A DNA stretch of 64,000 bases from Mycobacterium sp. 1100029.7 (GCF_001665235.1 NZ_LZSC01000067.1:1-64000), one strand, 5' to 3'; positions 35,149 to 44,058 are shown, numbered from the stretch's first letter. Numbers and translations are program-made. Notes: generated by a model from the sequence alone, not told the origin.

Positions 35149-36053
35149 TCCCAGATCCGGGTTGCGCTGACGAAAAGCTCCGTCCTCGCGGCCTCAGGGA
35201 ATTCGGTCGCTACCGGTGACGGTCGGCCGGCCGCCTGGAAAAGCTGGTCCAAGTCGGCGATTTCGGTGGTCCAGCCACGCTCGGCCAGATACACGGCCGG
35301 ATCGTGCCGAGCGCCCGCGAAGCCGAGACTGCGCAGTTCCACTCCTGGATGGCGCTTCGACCAGATTTCGTGCAGCTCGTCCAGGACCTCCGCCAGTGCA
35401 TTCGGCCGCCGAATGTCGAAGTAGTTGGCGAAGATCCGGCTGCCCTCGGCGCTCAATAGCGTGATCGCATCGAGTATTTCGTCGTGCGTCTGTGCAGGCA
35501 GATAACCGAGAAGCAGTCCTTCGACGATCCATGCCGTGGGCACCGCAGGATCGAAGCCCGCTGACCGCAGGGCCATCGGCCAATCCTGACGCAGATCGAT
35601 TCCAATGCAACGATGCCGCGCACCAGGGGCGTAACCGAGGTCCGCCAAGGTTCTTGTCTTCCATGCGATGACGTCGGGCTGATCCAATTCGTAGATCGTC
35701 GTTTGGTGGGGCCAGTCCAAACGGTAAGCACGACAATCTAATCCGGAGGCCAGGATTACCAGTTGTCGAAGACCTCTTCGGCATGCGTCGGCGACATAGT
35801 TGTCGATCGCCCAGCTGCGGATGCCAAAGCACGCCGGCATCCAGCCCGCTGCGATATCGGCGAAGTCGATGTGACCGTCGACCACCCGGGCAAAGAGGTC
35901 GATACCGACGGCTCGAACCAACACCTCGGCAAACGGATCGTCGACAAGGGGATCGGGCTGTCTGCTGGCGATGGCGCGTGCGGTGGCCACCATCGTAGCC
36001 GTGGCCCCCACGCTGGTCTTCAGGTCCCAGCTATCGTCGTCGGTCCGTGCCAT
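35142..36053 (-). CDS. class I SAM-dependent methyltransferase (mycobacterial TIGR00027 type)
   Basis: 303 residues with the family N-terminus DDDSWDLKTSVGATATMVAT and DPLVDDPFAEVLVRAVG. The SAM-binding loop reads VILASGLDCRAYRLDWP and is followed by the acidic YELDQPDVIAWK. The family is large in mycobacteria and related to leucine carboxyl methyltransferases; targets are mostly unknown. The gene overlaps the beta-lactamase-like gene tail to tail and is probably not part of the sterol pathway. Confidence 0.9.
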   Translation of the reverse strand: MARTDDDSWDLKTSVGATATMVATARAIASRQPDPLVDDPFAEVLVRAVGIDLFARVVDGHIDFADIAAGWMPACFGIRSWAIDNYVADACRRGLRQLVILASGLDCRAYRLDWPHQTTIYELDQPDVIAWKTRTLADLGYAPGARHRCIGIDLRQDWPMALRSAGFDPAVPTAWIVEGLLLGYLPAQTHDEILDAITLLSAEGSRIFANYFDIRRPNALAEVLDELHEIWSKRHPGVELRSLGFAGARHDPAVYLAERGWTTEIADLDQLFQAAGRPSPVATEFPEAARTELFVSATRIWDQ

Positions 36054-36254
36054 AGCTTCTCCCCCGAGGGCTCACGCCGCGACGCTGTCGGGGAGCCCGG
36101 CGTCGAAAACATCGGTGCACGAACGAAATCGAGTTGCTGCCACGCAGCCCCTGGTCGGATACGAGGCTACTGAGGATCGACGGCTCGGGTCAGCGGTGAC
36201 ATGGCGAAGACAACAGCCGATGCCATCGATGTCGCTTGGCGTCGCCGAGACAAC

Positions 36255-37805
36255 CTAACCCGTGATCGACGGGACGACGGCGTCGATGAGATGCGGCCCG
36301 GGCTCGCTGAACGCGTCACGCAGCGCGTCGGCGAGTTCCTCGGCGGTGTGCACGCGCCGGCCAGGCACTCCCATGCCTTCGGCGATCTTCACGAAATCCA
36401 TTGCCGGACGAGACAAGTCGAGTAGATCCAACGCCTTGGGGCCAGGCGCGGATCCGGCGCCGACGCGCGCCAGTTCGATTCGCAGGATGTCGTAAGCGCT
36501 GTTGTCGTAGACCACCGTCGTCACGTTCAGTTTTTCGCGCGCCTGCGTCCACAAGCCCGAGATCGTGTACATCGCCGATCCGTCGGATTCCAGGCAGAGC
36601 ACCGGACGATCCGGAGCGGCCACCGCAGCGCCGACCGCGGCCGGAATTCCGTAGCCGATTGCCCCGCCGGTCAGTGTCAGCCAGTCGTGCGCGGGTGCAC
36701 CGGCGGTGGCCTGCGCCAGCATCACGCCCGAGGTGTTCGATTCGTCGACGACGATCGCCCGCTCGGGCATCACCGCGCCGATGACGTCGGCAGCCGACGC
36801 CGACGTCAGGGCACCGGTCGGCAACTGCGGCCGCGATGCCCCGGCGACCGGCGCGACAGTACCGGGCGCCACCTCCTCGGCCACCGCGGCAAGCGCCTCC
36901 GCGGCGCCGCTGTGCTCGGCGAGCAAGTGCACCTCACAACCGGCCGGGACCAGGTCGCTCGGCATCCCGGGATAGGCGAAGAACGACACCGGCGACTTGG
37001 CTCCCGCCAGCACCAAATGCTTTGCGCCGTCCAGCTGAGCCGCCGCGGCCTCCGCGAAGTACGCGAGCCGTTCGACGGCGGGGACACCCGCACCGCGCTC
37101 CAAGCGCGTCGGGAACGTCTCGCATAACAACCGGGCTCCGGTCGCCTGCGCGATCCGAGTGGCAGCCGCAAGGCCCGGACCGCGGGTGGCGTCACCGCCG
37201 ACCATCAGCACCGTGGGCTCACCGGAACGCAGCACCTCGATCACCTCGAATGCCAGCCGCGCCTCGGCGCCCGGCGCTTCCGCGGGGATGACGCCGCCCG
37301 GTTGCGCACCGTCCGACCAGGACACGTCGGCGGGCAGAATCAGGGTCGAAATGCGTGAGCCGGAGCGGCTCGCCGCGATCGCCTCGGCGGTGTCGGATGC
37401 GACGTCGGCGGTCTGTTCGCTGCGGCGCAGCCACCCTGAGACGGTGCCGGCAAGGGCGTCGATATCGGATTCCAGTGGGGCGTCGTACTTTTTGTGATAC
37501 GTGGCGTGGTCGCCGACGACCACAACCATCGGCACCTGGGCGCGTCGCGCGTTGTGCAGGTTGGCCAGGCCATTGCCCAGTCCGGGACCCAGATGCAGCA
37601 GGACCGCTGCCGGCCGATCGGCGATGCGGGCGTACCCGTCGGCCGCGCCGGTCGCGACGCCCTCGAAAAGGGCTAGCACGCCGCGCATTTGGGGCACGGC
37701 GTCAAGCGCGGCCACGAAATGCATCTCCGAGGTGCCGGGGTTGGCGAAGCACACGTCGACACCGCCGTCGACCAGGGTGTTGATCAGAGCCTGCGCACCG
37801 TTCAC
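36255..37805 (-). CDS. ilvX: thiamine-diphosphate enzyme, acetolactate synthase-like (IlvX)
   Basis: 516 residues from the GTG at 37805, preceded by GGAGG and overlapping the upstream stop by four bases. The catalytic Glu is in LFEGVATGAADGYAR. The ThDP motif appears as LESDGSAMYT with VVYDNSAYDILR, variants of the usual GDG and NN signatures. Size and neighbour match Rv3509c. It groups with acetolactate synthase large-subunit-like proteins that lack a regulatory subunit. A decarboxylase or carboligase role on another 2-oxo acid is possible, and its partner is the amidohydrolase upstream. Confidence 0.85.
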   Translation of the reverse strand: MNGAQALINTLVDGGVDVCFANPGTSEMHFVAALDAVPQMRGVLALFEGVATGAADGYARIADRPAAVLLHLGPGLGNGLANLHNARRAQVPMVVVVGDHATYHKKYDAPLESDIDALAGTVSGWLRRSEQTADVASDTAEAIAASRSGSRISTLILPADVSWSDGAQPGGVIPAEAPGAEARLAFEVIEVLRSGEPTVLMVGGDATRGPGLAAATRIAQATGARLLCETFPTRLERGAGVPAVERLAYFAEAAAAQLDGAKHLVLAGAKSPVSFFAYPGMPSDLVPAGCEVHLLAEHSGAAEALAAVAEEVAPGTVAPVAGASRPQLPTGALTSASAADVIGAVMPERAIVVDESNTSGVMLAQATAGAPAHDWLTLTGGAIGYGIPAAVGAAVAAPDRPVLCLESDGSAMYTISGLWTQAREKLNVTTVVYDNSAYDILRIELARVGAGSAPGPKALDLLDLSRPAMDFVKIAEGMGVPGRRVHTAEELADALRDAFSEPGPHLIDAVVPSITG

Positions 37806-38635
37806 CTGTTTACCTCCAGTCTGAATACGCGTTCGGCATTGCCGCGCAGAAAGCCGTTTCGCGCGGCCTCGTCGAGTCCGAGTTCGTCCAGGCCGGCCAA
37901 GGCATGCTCGTGGCCGATCATCGGATAGTTGGTGCCGAACAATACTTTTCGCTGTCCGGTACCGGTCTTCATGAACCTGATCAGTTCCTCCGGGAGCCGC
38001 CGCACGGTATAGGCGGACGTATCGATGTACACGTTTTCGTGCTTGCGCGCGACGGCAACCATCTCTTCGGTCCAGGGGTAGCCGACATGTCCGCACACGA
38101 TCACCAACTCAGGAAAGTCCAGCGCGACCTGATCGATGTAGGGAATGGGACGTCCGGTCTCCGAGGGCCGCAGCGGGCCGGTGTGACCGACCTGCGTGCA
38201 GAACGGCACCCCCGCCTCGACGCATTGGGCGAACAGCGGATAGTAGCGCCGATCAGTGGGCGGCGCGTTCCAGAGCCACGGCACCACCCGCAGGCCGACG
38301 AATCCTTCTTCGACGCGGCGCCGCAACTCGCGCACCGCCGCCATCGGACGATCCAGATCCACGGTCGCCAGCCCGGCAAAGCGACTCGGATGCAACCGAA
38401 TCCACTCCGACACTTCGTCGTTGGAGATTAAGTCCTGCCCGTTGGGGCCGTACCATGCGCTGAGCAATCCCCGCTCGACGCCCGCGGCATCCATCGACGC
38501 CACCGTCGCCTCGATCGGAATCTCGCCTTCGGGCATCGCGCCGCCCGTCCAGCGGCGCAGGGAGGCCAACATGTCGCTGCGCAGGAATCGCGCAGTGGGA
38601 TGCTGCATCCACACATCGATGGTCATTGGGCTCAA
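37802..38635 (-). CDS. amidohydrolase family protein (Rv3510c-like)
   Basis: 277 residues of the amidohydrolase-2 family. The N-terminal metal motif region is IDVWMQHPTARF, and later metal or catalytic segments are FCTQVGHTGP, IVCGHVGYPWTEEM and YIDTSAY. The C-terminal GTNYPMIGHEHALAGLDEL is typical. The family includes decarboxylases such as ACMSD as well as hydrolases. It is coupled to ilvX by a four-base overlap, as Rv3510c-Rv3509c are adjacent in M. tuberculosis. The substrate is unknown. Confidence 0.82.
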   Translation of the reverse strand: MSPMTIDVWMQHPTARFLRSDMLASLRRWTGGAMPEGEIPIEATVASMDAAGVERGLLSAWYGPNGQDLISNDEVSEWIRLHPSRFAGLATVDLDRPMAAVRELRRRVEEGFVGLRVVPWLWNAPPTDRRYYPLFAQCVEAGVPFCTQVGHTGPLRPSETGRPIPYIDQVALDFPELVIVCGHVGYPWTEEMVAVARKHENVYIDTSAYTVRRLPEELIRFMKTGTGQRKVLFGTNYPMIGHEHALAGLDELGLDEAARNGFLRGNAERVFRLEVNR

Positions 38636-38650
38636 CAGTAGCCGCGTGGC

Positions 38651-39418
38651 TCAGAGGGCCAGCGCGGCGCGGGCGCAGACCAGCGTCCGCTGGGCGTACC
38701 CGCCGCCGAACAGCACGACATGCGCCAGCAGCGGGTACAGCTGGTGTAATCCGATGCGGTGGCGCCATCCGGGTTCTAGCGGTCGCACCCGGAGATAACC
38801 CGCGAGGATGTCGTCGTAGTGCGGGCAGCCGAACAGGGCGAGCATCGCCAGATCGGCTTCCCGGTGCCCGGCATGCGCGGCCGGGTCGATCAACACCACC
38901 CCGTCGGGCGTCCACATCACGTTTCCGCCCCACAGGTCACCGTGCAGGCGGGCCGGCTGGTCACCGTCGTCGAAGTCGCCCGCACGGCAGCGCTGCATGA
39001 CCGCATCGATGGCGGCACGGGTCGCGGTGTCCAAGCGCGGCGCCGCGAGCTCGGTCATCGGAGCCAGTCGCTCCTGCGCATAAAAGTCTCCCCAGCGTGA
39101 GTGCGGCCGCAATGACATCGGCAAGGGCGCGGACAGCGGCCCGAAGAAACCGGGCCCGTCCCATCCGTCGGGGCCGGCTCCGAATGCCGGCGCACCCGCG
39201 TCGTGCATGACGGCCAGTTGGCTGCCGAATATCCGGGCTGCTGCGGGACTCGGGCTCACCGAGTCGAGTCGTCGCAGCGTGATGCTGGTGGCATCAACCG
39301 AGTTGACCTGTGCGCAGGGCACCCCACCGTCGACGCCGGCAAGCCAGTGCAGCCCGGCCGCCTCCCAGTCGAAGAAACCGGCGGGTGCCTGCGGATTGCG
39401 TTTGACGAAGTCGGTCAA
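38651..39418 (-). CDS. fructosamine-3-kinase / aminoglycoside-phosphotransferase-like protein
   Basis: About 255 residues if it starts at the TTG at 39418 (LTDFVKRNPQAP), just after fadD19 ends; the start is uncertain because no clear ATG or GTG is available. The protein-kinase-like fold shows the Brenner motif HGDLWGGNVMW and the metal-binding LIDPAAHAGHREADLAM. Both are diagnostic for the FN3K family, which phosphorylates fructosamines on glycated proteins. The 3' end is 15 bases from the amidohydrolase gene. Protein deglycation is the family role; function here is inferred only. Confidence 0.75.
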   Translation of the reverse strand: MTDFVKRNPQAPAGFFDWEAAGLHWLAGVDGGVPCAQVNSVDATSITLRRLDSVSPSPAAARIFGSQLAVMHDAGAPAFGAGPDGWDGPGFFGPLSAPLPMSLRPHSRWGDFYAQERLAPMTELAAPRLDTATRAAIDAVMQRCRAGDFDDGDQPARLHGDLWGGNVMWTPDGVVLIDPAAHAGHREADLAMLALFGCPHYDDILAGYLRVRPLEPGWRHRIGLHQLYPLLAHVVLFGGGYAQRTLVCARAALAL

Positions 39419-39426
39419 CGACCGCG

Positions 39427-41079
39427 TCAGGCGGTGACGTGCGCGGAATGTACGTCGTCGGCCGGACGCGCTTCGGTCTGCTCCTTGGCCCAGCGGTAGT
39501 CCGGCTTGCCGGCAGGCGACCGCTTCACCTCGTCGACTAGCCAAAGGCTGCGCGGCACTTTGTATCCCGCGATCTCGGAGCGCACGAAGGCGTCCAGCTC
39601 GGACAGGGCCGGCCGCGATCCGGGGCGGGCTTGCACCACCGCGGCGACATGCTGGCCGTAGCGCGGGTCCGGCACGCCGACCACCAGGGCGTCGAACACA
39701 TCGGGGTGCCCCTTGAGCGCGGCCTCGACCTCTTCGGGGTAGATCTTCTCGCCGCCGCTGTTGATCGACACCGAGCCGCGGCCCAGCATCGTGACGGAGC
39801 CGTCCTCCTCGACCGTCGCCCAGTCGCCGGGAATGGCGTACCGCACGCCTTTGAACGTCTTGAACGTCTCGGCGGTCTTCTTCTCGTCCTTGTAGTAACC
39901 GACGGGAATGTTGCCCTTCTTGGCGATGAAACCGCGCACACCGGAGCCGGGCTTGACCTCGTTGCCCTCCTCGTCGAGGACGACGGTGCGGTGGTCGATC
40001 GTCACCCGCGGGCCACCGGCGTGGGGAGCGTCCTTGGCGACGATGCTGGTGCCGCCGAATCCGGTCTCCGAGGAGCCGATGGAGTCGGTGATGACGCGGT
40101 TGGGCAGCAGTTCGAGGAACTTCTCCTTGATGCTCGGCGAGAACAGCGCCGCGGTGGAGGCGAGCAGAAACAGCGAGGACAGGTCGTACTCGTTACCCTT
40201 GTCCTGGTGGGCCAGCAGCGCGTCCAGCAGCGGCCGGGCCATCGCGTCGCCGGTGAAGAACAGCAGGTTCACCTTGTGGTCGTGGATGGTGCGCCAGACC
40301 TCGTCGGCGTTGAATTCCGGTGCCAGAACCGTGGTTTGGCCCGAGAAGATCGACATCCAAGTGGCCGACTGGGTGGCGCCGTGGATCATCGGCGGGATCG
40401 GGTGTCGGACCATCGGCGGGTTGGCCGCGGCGGCCTTGGCCAGGTCGTACTCGTCGGCGATGAATTCGCCTGTCGCGAAGTCGGTTCCACCGAACAGAAC
40501 CCGGTAGATGTCCTCGTGGCGCCACATGACGCCCTTCGGGAAGCCGGTGGTTCCGCCGGTGTACAGCAGGTAGATGTCGTCGGCGCTGCGCGGGCCGAAG
40601 TCGCGTTCCGGCGAGCTGTCGGCGATCGCGGAGTAGAACTCGACGCCGCCGTAGCCCGTGAAGTCGTTGTCGCTTCCGTCCTCGACGACGAGGATCGTCT
40701 TGACGTTCGGCGTTTCGGGCAGCACGTTGGCGACGCGGTCGGAGTACTGGCGCTCGTGGACGAGCGCGACCATGTCGGAGTTGTCGAAGAGGTAGCGAAG
40801 TTCGCCCTCGACGTAGCGGTAGTTGACGTTGACCAGAATGGCGCCGGCCTTGACGATGCCCAGCATCGCGATGACGATCTCGATCCGGTTGCGGCAGTAG
40901 AGGCCGACCTTGTCGTCCTTCTTGACGCCCTGTTCGATGAGGTAGTGCGCCAGTCGGTTGGCCTTCTCCTCGAGTTGGGCGTAGGTCAGCTTCTCGTCGC
41001 CGCAGATGAGGGCGACACGGTCAGGCACAGCGTCGATGGCGTGCTCTGCAAGATCGGCAATATTCAGGGCCACGGCCAC
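39427..41079 (-). CDS. fadD19: steroid-CoA ligase FadD19
   Basis: 550 residues from the GTG at 41079, five bases from an exact KstR site; the N-terminus VAVALNIADLAEHAIDAVPD matches FadD19. The ANL ligase motif is YLLYTGGTTGFPKGVMWRHE, followed by SIGSSETGFGG and GRGSVSINSGGEKIYPEEVE. The catalytic Lys region is VKRSPAGKPDYRW. FadD19 activates C26 carboxylates of cholesterol and C24-branched sterols to CoA esters. It is divergent from echA19. Confidence 0.96.
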   Translation of the reverse strand: MAVALNIADLAEHAIDAVPDRVALICGDEKLTYAQLEEKANRLAHYLIEQGVKKDDKVGLYCRNRIEIVIAMLGIVKAGAILVNVNYRYVEGELRYLFDNSDMVALVHERQYSDRVANVLPETPNVKTILVVEDGSDNDFTGYGGVEFYSAIADSSPERDFGPRSADDIYLLYTGGTTGFPKGVMWRHEDIYRVLFGGTDFATGEFIADEYDLAKAAAANPPMVRHPIPPMIHGATQSATWMSIFSGQTTVLAPEFNADEVWRTIHDHKVNLLFFTGDAMARPLLDALLAHQDKGNEYDLSSLFLLASTAALFSPSIKEKFLELLPNRVITDSIGSSETGFGGTSIVAKDAPHAGGPRVTIDHRTVVLDEEGNEVKPGSGVRGFIAKKGNIPVGYYKDEKKTAETFKTFKGVRYAIPGDWATVEEDGSVTMLGRGSVSINSGGEKIYPEEVEAALKGHPDVFDALVVGVPDPRYGQHVAAVVQARPGSRPALSELDAFVRSEIAGYKVPRSLWLVDEVKRSPAGKPDYRWAKEQTEARPADDVHSAHVTA

Positions 41080-41084
41080 CAAAC

Positions 41085-41098
41085 TAGAACGTGTTACA
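41085..41098. promoter_or_regulatory. KstR operator between fadD19 and echA19
   Basis: TAGAACGTGTTACA is identical to the fdxD/fadE26 site and matches the consensus fully. It lies five bases before the fadD19 GTG and 46 bases before the echA19 GTG, so it can serve both divergent genes. Confidence 0.85.
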
Positions 41099-41143
41099 TT
41101 TCTTGACAAGCTCATCCCCGATGTCGAGTGAGAGGCGGTAACC

Positions 41144-41968
41144 GTGGCCCCCGATACTGGGCAGGCGTCAGCAAACGAGGAAACCGGTCCTGACGCGCTG
41201 GTGGAGCAGCGCGGTCACACCCTGATCGTGACGATGAACCGGCCGCACCGACGCAACGCTCTGAGCACCGAAATGATGGAAATCATGGTGCAGGCCTGGG
41301 ATCGCGTCGACAACGACGACGACATTCGGGTCTGCATCCTCACCGGTGCGGGTGGCTACTTCTGCGCGGGTATGGACCTCAAGGCAGCAACGCAGAAGCC
41401 GCCGGGGGATTCGTTCAAGGACGGCAGCTACGACCCGTCGCGGATCGACGCGCTACTCAAGGGACGCCGGCTCAAGAAGCCGCTGATCGCCGCTGTCGAG
41501 GGCCCCGCCATCGCGGGGGGCACCGAGATCCTGCAGGGCACCGACATCCGGGTGGCCGGCGAGAGCGCCAAGTTCGGCATCTCGGAGGCCAAGTGGAGCC
41601 TGTATCCGATGGGCGGCTCCGCGGTGCGGCTGGTCCGCCAGATTCCCTACACCGTGGCCTGCGACCTGCTGCTGACCGGACGCCACATCACCGCCACCGA
41701 GGCCAAGGACATGGGTCTGATCGGCCACGTCGTGCCCGACGGGCAGGCGCTGACCAAGGCGCTCGAGATCGCGGAGATCATCGAGAACAACGGCCCGCTC
41801 GCCGTGCAGGCCATCCTCAAGACGATCCGCGAAACCGAGGGCATGCACGAGGAAGAGGCCTTCAAACCCGACACCGCCAACGGCATTCCGGTGTTCCTCT
41901 CCGAGGACTCCAAGGAAGGCCCGCGGGCGTTCGCCGAGAAGCGCAAGCCCAACTTCCAGAACAAGTAG
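41144..41968 (+). CDS. echA19: enoyl-CoA hydratase EchA19
   Basis: 274 residues from the GTG at 41144. Crotonase motifs are LTGAGGYFCAGMDLKAA and AVEGPAIAGGTEILQGTDIR for the two oxyanion-hole peptides, and SEAKWSLYPMGGSAVRL with the catalytic Glu region. In M. tuberculosis EchA19 hydrates enoyl-CoA steroid side chains. It is divergent from fadD19 under a shared KstR site and converges on cyp142 with a hairpin between. Confidence 0.92.
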   Translation: MAPDTGQASANEETGPDALVEQRGHTLIVTMNRPHRRNALSTEMMEIMVQAWDRVDNDDDIRVCILTGAGGYFCAGMDLKAATQKPPGDSFKDGSYDPSRIDALLKGRRLKKPLIAAVEGPAIAGGTEILQGTDIRVAGESAKFGISEAKWSLYPMGGSAVRLVRQIPYTVACDLLLTGRHITATEAKDMGLIGHVVPDGQALTKALEIAEIIENNGPLAVQAILKTIRETEGMHEEEAFKPDTANGIPVFLSEDSKEGPRAFAEKRKPNFQNK

Positions 41969-42115
41969 CGCTTTCAACGCCGCGCGCCGCGCGCCGCGCG
42001 CCTCGGGCGCACGCCCCGGTGCGCACGCCCCGGTGCGCGAGCGTAAGCGCACTGCGAAATTTCACCCGATTTTTCGCGGTGCGCTTACGCTCGGCGAAAA
42101 TGGGCGCACCAACCG
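41969..42115. repeat. GC-rich low-complexity spacer between echA19 and cyp142
   Basis: About 41980-42002 is three near-copies of gcgcgcc. About 42007-42036 carries a tandem cacgccccggtgcg unit. A long inverted repeat follows. No coding frame is supported. Confidence 0.6.
42038..42093. terminator. long hairpin between convergent echA19 and cyp142
   Basis: Arms cgagcgtaagcgcac (42038-42052) and gtgcgcttacgctcg (42079-42093) are perfectly complementary over 15 bases, with partial pairing continuing inward (tgcgaaat against atttttcgcg). It sits 70 bases past echA19 and 23 bases past cyp142, as expected for a bidirectional terminator. Confidence 0.7.
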
Positions 42116-43321
42116 CTAGGCCAGCGGCGCGGTCGGGGTGAACGTCACCGGCATCTGCTCCAGGCCGGACACGAAGTTGGCCGGGCGCAACGGCAGCGCC
42201 GCGTCGGAGGCAAGCCGCATGTCAGGAAGACGCTGCAGCAGTCGGGTCTGCATGATCGACAGCTCCAGCCGCGCAAGCTGGTTGCCCAGACAGAAGTGCG
42301 TGCCGAAGCCGAACGCGAGGTGGTTGTTCGGGTAGCGCTCGATGTTGAAGCTCTCCGGTTCCTCGAACACCTTCTCGTCGAAGTTCGCCGATTCGAACAG
42401 CAGGATCATCTTTTCGCCCTCGTGCAGCTGGGTGCCGTGGAACTCGGTGTCCGCGGTGATCGTCCGCGCCATGTTCTTCACCGGCGCGGTCCAGCGCAAC
42501 ATCTCTTCAATTGCGTTGGGCAACAAGCTCAAATCGCTGGCCAGCCGCCTGTGCTGGTCCGGGTGCAGCAACAACTGCCGGGTTCCGCCGGACAGCGTGT
42601 GCCGCGTGGTCTCGTCGCCGCCGATCAGAAGCAGCAGCACCTCGGTGACGATCTGGTGGTCCTCCAGTCGCGCACCTTCGACCTCGGCGTGCACGAGAAC
42701 GCTGACCAGGTCGTCGGTCGCTTCCTTCTTGCGTTCCTCGATCATGCCCATCATGTTTTGGCTGTAGGTGGCGAAAGCCTCCATCGTGACCTGGACGTCC
42801 GCCTCGGCGGCGGTGCTACTCAGGGAGCTGACCAAGTCGTCGGACCACTTGAGGAACATCGCGCGCTCCTCGGGACGCACCCCGAGCATGTCGCCGATGA
42901 CCGCCATCGGCAGGGGTGCGGCGAGGTCCCAGACGAAGTCGCACTCGCCGCGTTCGCACACCGCGTCGATCAGCGTGTCGCACAGCGAGGTGATCGAGGC
43001 TTCCAGGTTCTTCACCCGCTTGCGGGTGAAGCCGTAGTTGACGAGCTTGCGCCGCAATAGATGTTGCGGATCGTCCATCTCGATCATCATCTCGACGCCC
43101 GGCTGATCGGGTCGGATACCGCCGGCGTTGGAGAACAGCTCGGGGTTGCGCTCGGCTTCGATGACGGACTGATACGTCGACGCCGCGGCCAGCCCGTTGC
43201 GGTCCCGGAAAACCGGCTCGTGCTCGCGCATCCACTTGTAGATGGGACGCGAGTCACCGGCGTAGAAGGCGCCGTCGGTCAGGTCGACGTCGGGCTTGGT
43301 CGGTAATCCAACAACTGTCAT
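42116..43321 (-). CDS. cyp142: cytochrome P450 Cyp142, cholesterol C26 oxidase
   Basis: 401 residues. The I-helix reads LLIGGDETTRHTLSGG with the acid-Thr pair. The ExxR segment lies upstream of the meander, and the heme-binding loop is FGFGTHFCLGNQLARLEL with the axial Cys. In M. tuberculosis Cyp142 oxidises the C26 of cholesterol/cholestenone in parallel with Cyp125. The ATG overlaps the stop of the upstream decarboxylase-like gene by four bases, so the two are one operon behind a near-exact KstR site. Confidence 0.95.
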   Translation of the reverse strand: MTVVGLPTKPDVDLTDGAFYAGDSRPIYKWMREHEPVFRDRNGLAAASTYQSVIEAERNPELFSNAGGIRPDQPGVEMMIEMDDPQHLLRRKLVNYGFTRKRVKNLEASITSLCDTLIDAVCERGECDFVWDLAAPLPMAVIGDMLGVRPEERAMFLKWSDDLVSSLSSTAAEADVQVTMEAFATYSQNMMGMIEERKKEATDDLVSVLVHAEVEGARLEDHQIVTEVLLLLIGGDETTRHTLSGGTRQLLLHPDQHRRLASDLSLLPNAIEEMLRWTAPVKNMARTITADTEFHGTQLHEGEKMILLFESANFDEKVFEEPESFNIERYPNNHLAFGFGTHFCLGNQLARLELSIMQTRLLQRLPDMRLASDAALPLRPANFVSGLEQMPVTFTPTAPLA

Positions 43322-44034
43322 GAGATCTCCTGGGCATCGCCGAATGTCATCTGTACCTGGTCAGCAGAGCTGGATAACAGAGCGCGCTTCGGAAGACCAA
43401 GCGACGCAAGTTCTTTCGCGTAGGGATGATCTCCCAGCCGGACGTTCACGCCGCCAAGCCGAGTCCGCACACCGTCGAGCGTGTGCTCGAAGGCCGTCTC
43501 GCGGGTGATCCCGTCGCGATGCGAGTAGCTGCGCTGCGCTTGCTGTCGCGGGGTCAGCCGAATCGGCAGACCGGGGCTGAAGTCCATCCCGATCACCAGT
43601 TGCCCGTCGACCACGCATTCGAACCCGAACTGGTGGCCCTCGCGAATGCTGAAGTCCGCCATTACTTTCGGGTAGCCCCAGATTTTCGTGCCGGCCTCCA
43701 GCGTGAACGGCTGATCGACGGGCAGGTGGTGGATGAACGCGCCGGCGTCCGCGAGAGCGCGTGGCCCGCCCGCGCTCGACCCGGGCGGATTGACCATCAC
43801 GCTGGTACCGAATTCGTAGTACTGCCCCAGATCCCCGTCGATGTAGTGCATCAACATCAGTACGACGATTGCGCGACCGGGCAGATAGCGGCAGACCTGC
43901 AGGCCGCTGTAGTCGATCAACTGCTGGGCGGCGTCGGCGCTGACCGAGAACATCGCCATGTGCTGGTTTGCCTTGCGGATCCTCACCGGCATGGTGAGGA
44001 CAGTGCCGGCGATGGTGTGCTGCGACACAGTCAT
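43318..44034 (-). CDS. acetoacetate-decarboxylase-fold protein (Rv3519-like position)
   Basis: 238 residues, close to the 236 recalled for Rv3519, which flanks cyp142 in M. tuberculosis. The segment LEAGTKIWGYPKVMADFSIR resembles the acetoacetate decarboxylase active-site region with the Schiff-base Lys near an IWG(Y/F)PK motif. It starts at a GTG/ATG-type codon close to 44034 and is coupled to cyp142. A hydrophobic-pocket enzyme acting on a beta-keto acid or steroid product is an inference; no decarboxylation is proven. Confidence 0.72.
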   Translation of the reverse strand: MTVSQHTIAGTVLTMPVRIRKANQHMAMFSVSADAAQQLIDYSGLQVCRYLPGRAIVVLMLMHYIDGDLGQYYEFGTSVMVNPPGSSAGGPRALADAGAFIHHLPVDQPFTLEAGTKIWGYPKVMADFSIREGHQFGFECVVDGQLVIGMDFSPGLPIRLTPRQQAQRSYSHRDGITRETAFEHTLDGVRTRLGGVNVRLGDHPYAKELASLGLPKRALLSSSADQVQMTFGDAQEIS

Positions 44035-44044
44035 CCGGCCAATC

Positions 44045-44058
44045 TAGAACGTGTTCTT
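44045..44058 (-). promoter_or_regulatory. KstR operator (near-exact) upstream of the ADC-like/cyp142 operon
   Basis: TAGAACGTGTTCTT matches TNNAACNNGTTNNA except for the final T. It lies 11 bases upstream of the ADC-like gene start at 44034. Confidence 0.7.

Noticed and set aside
37806..38096. Extended N-terminus for IlvX
   Set aside because: The added residues lie inside the amidohydrolase gene; a GTG with GGAGG at 37805 is far better.
39631..41106. 491-codon open frame antisense to fadD19
   Set aside because: Composition is Val/Asp/Arg-heavy shadow of fadD19 codons; fadD19 is unambiguous on the other strand.
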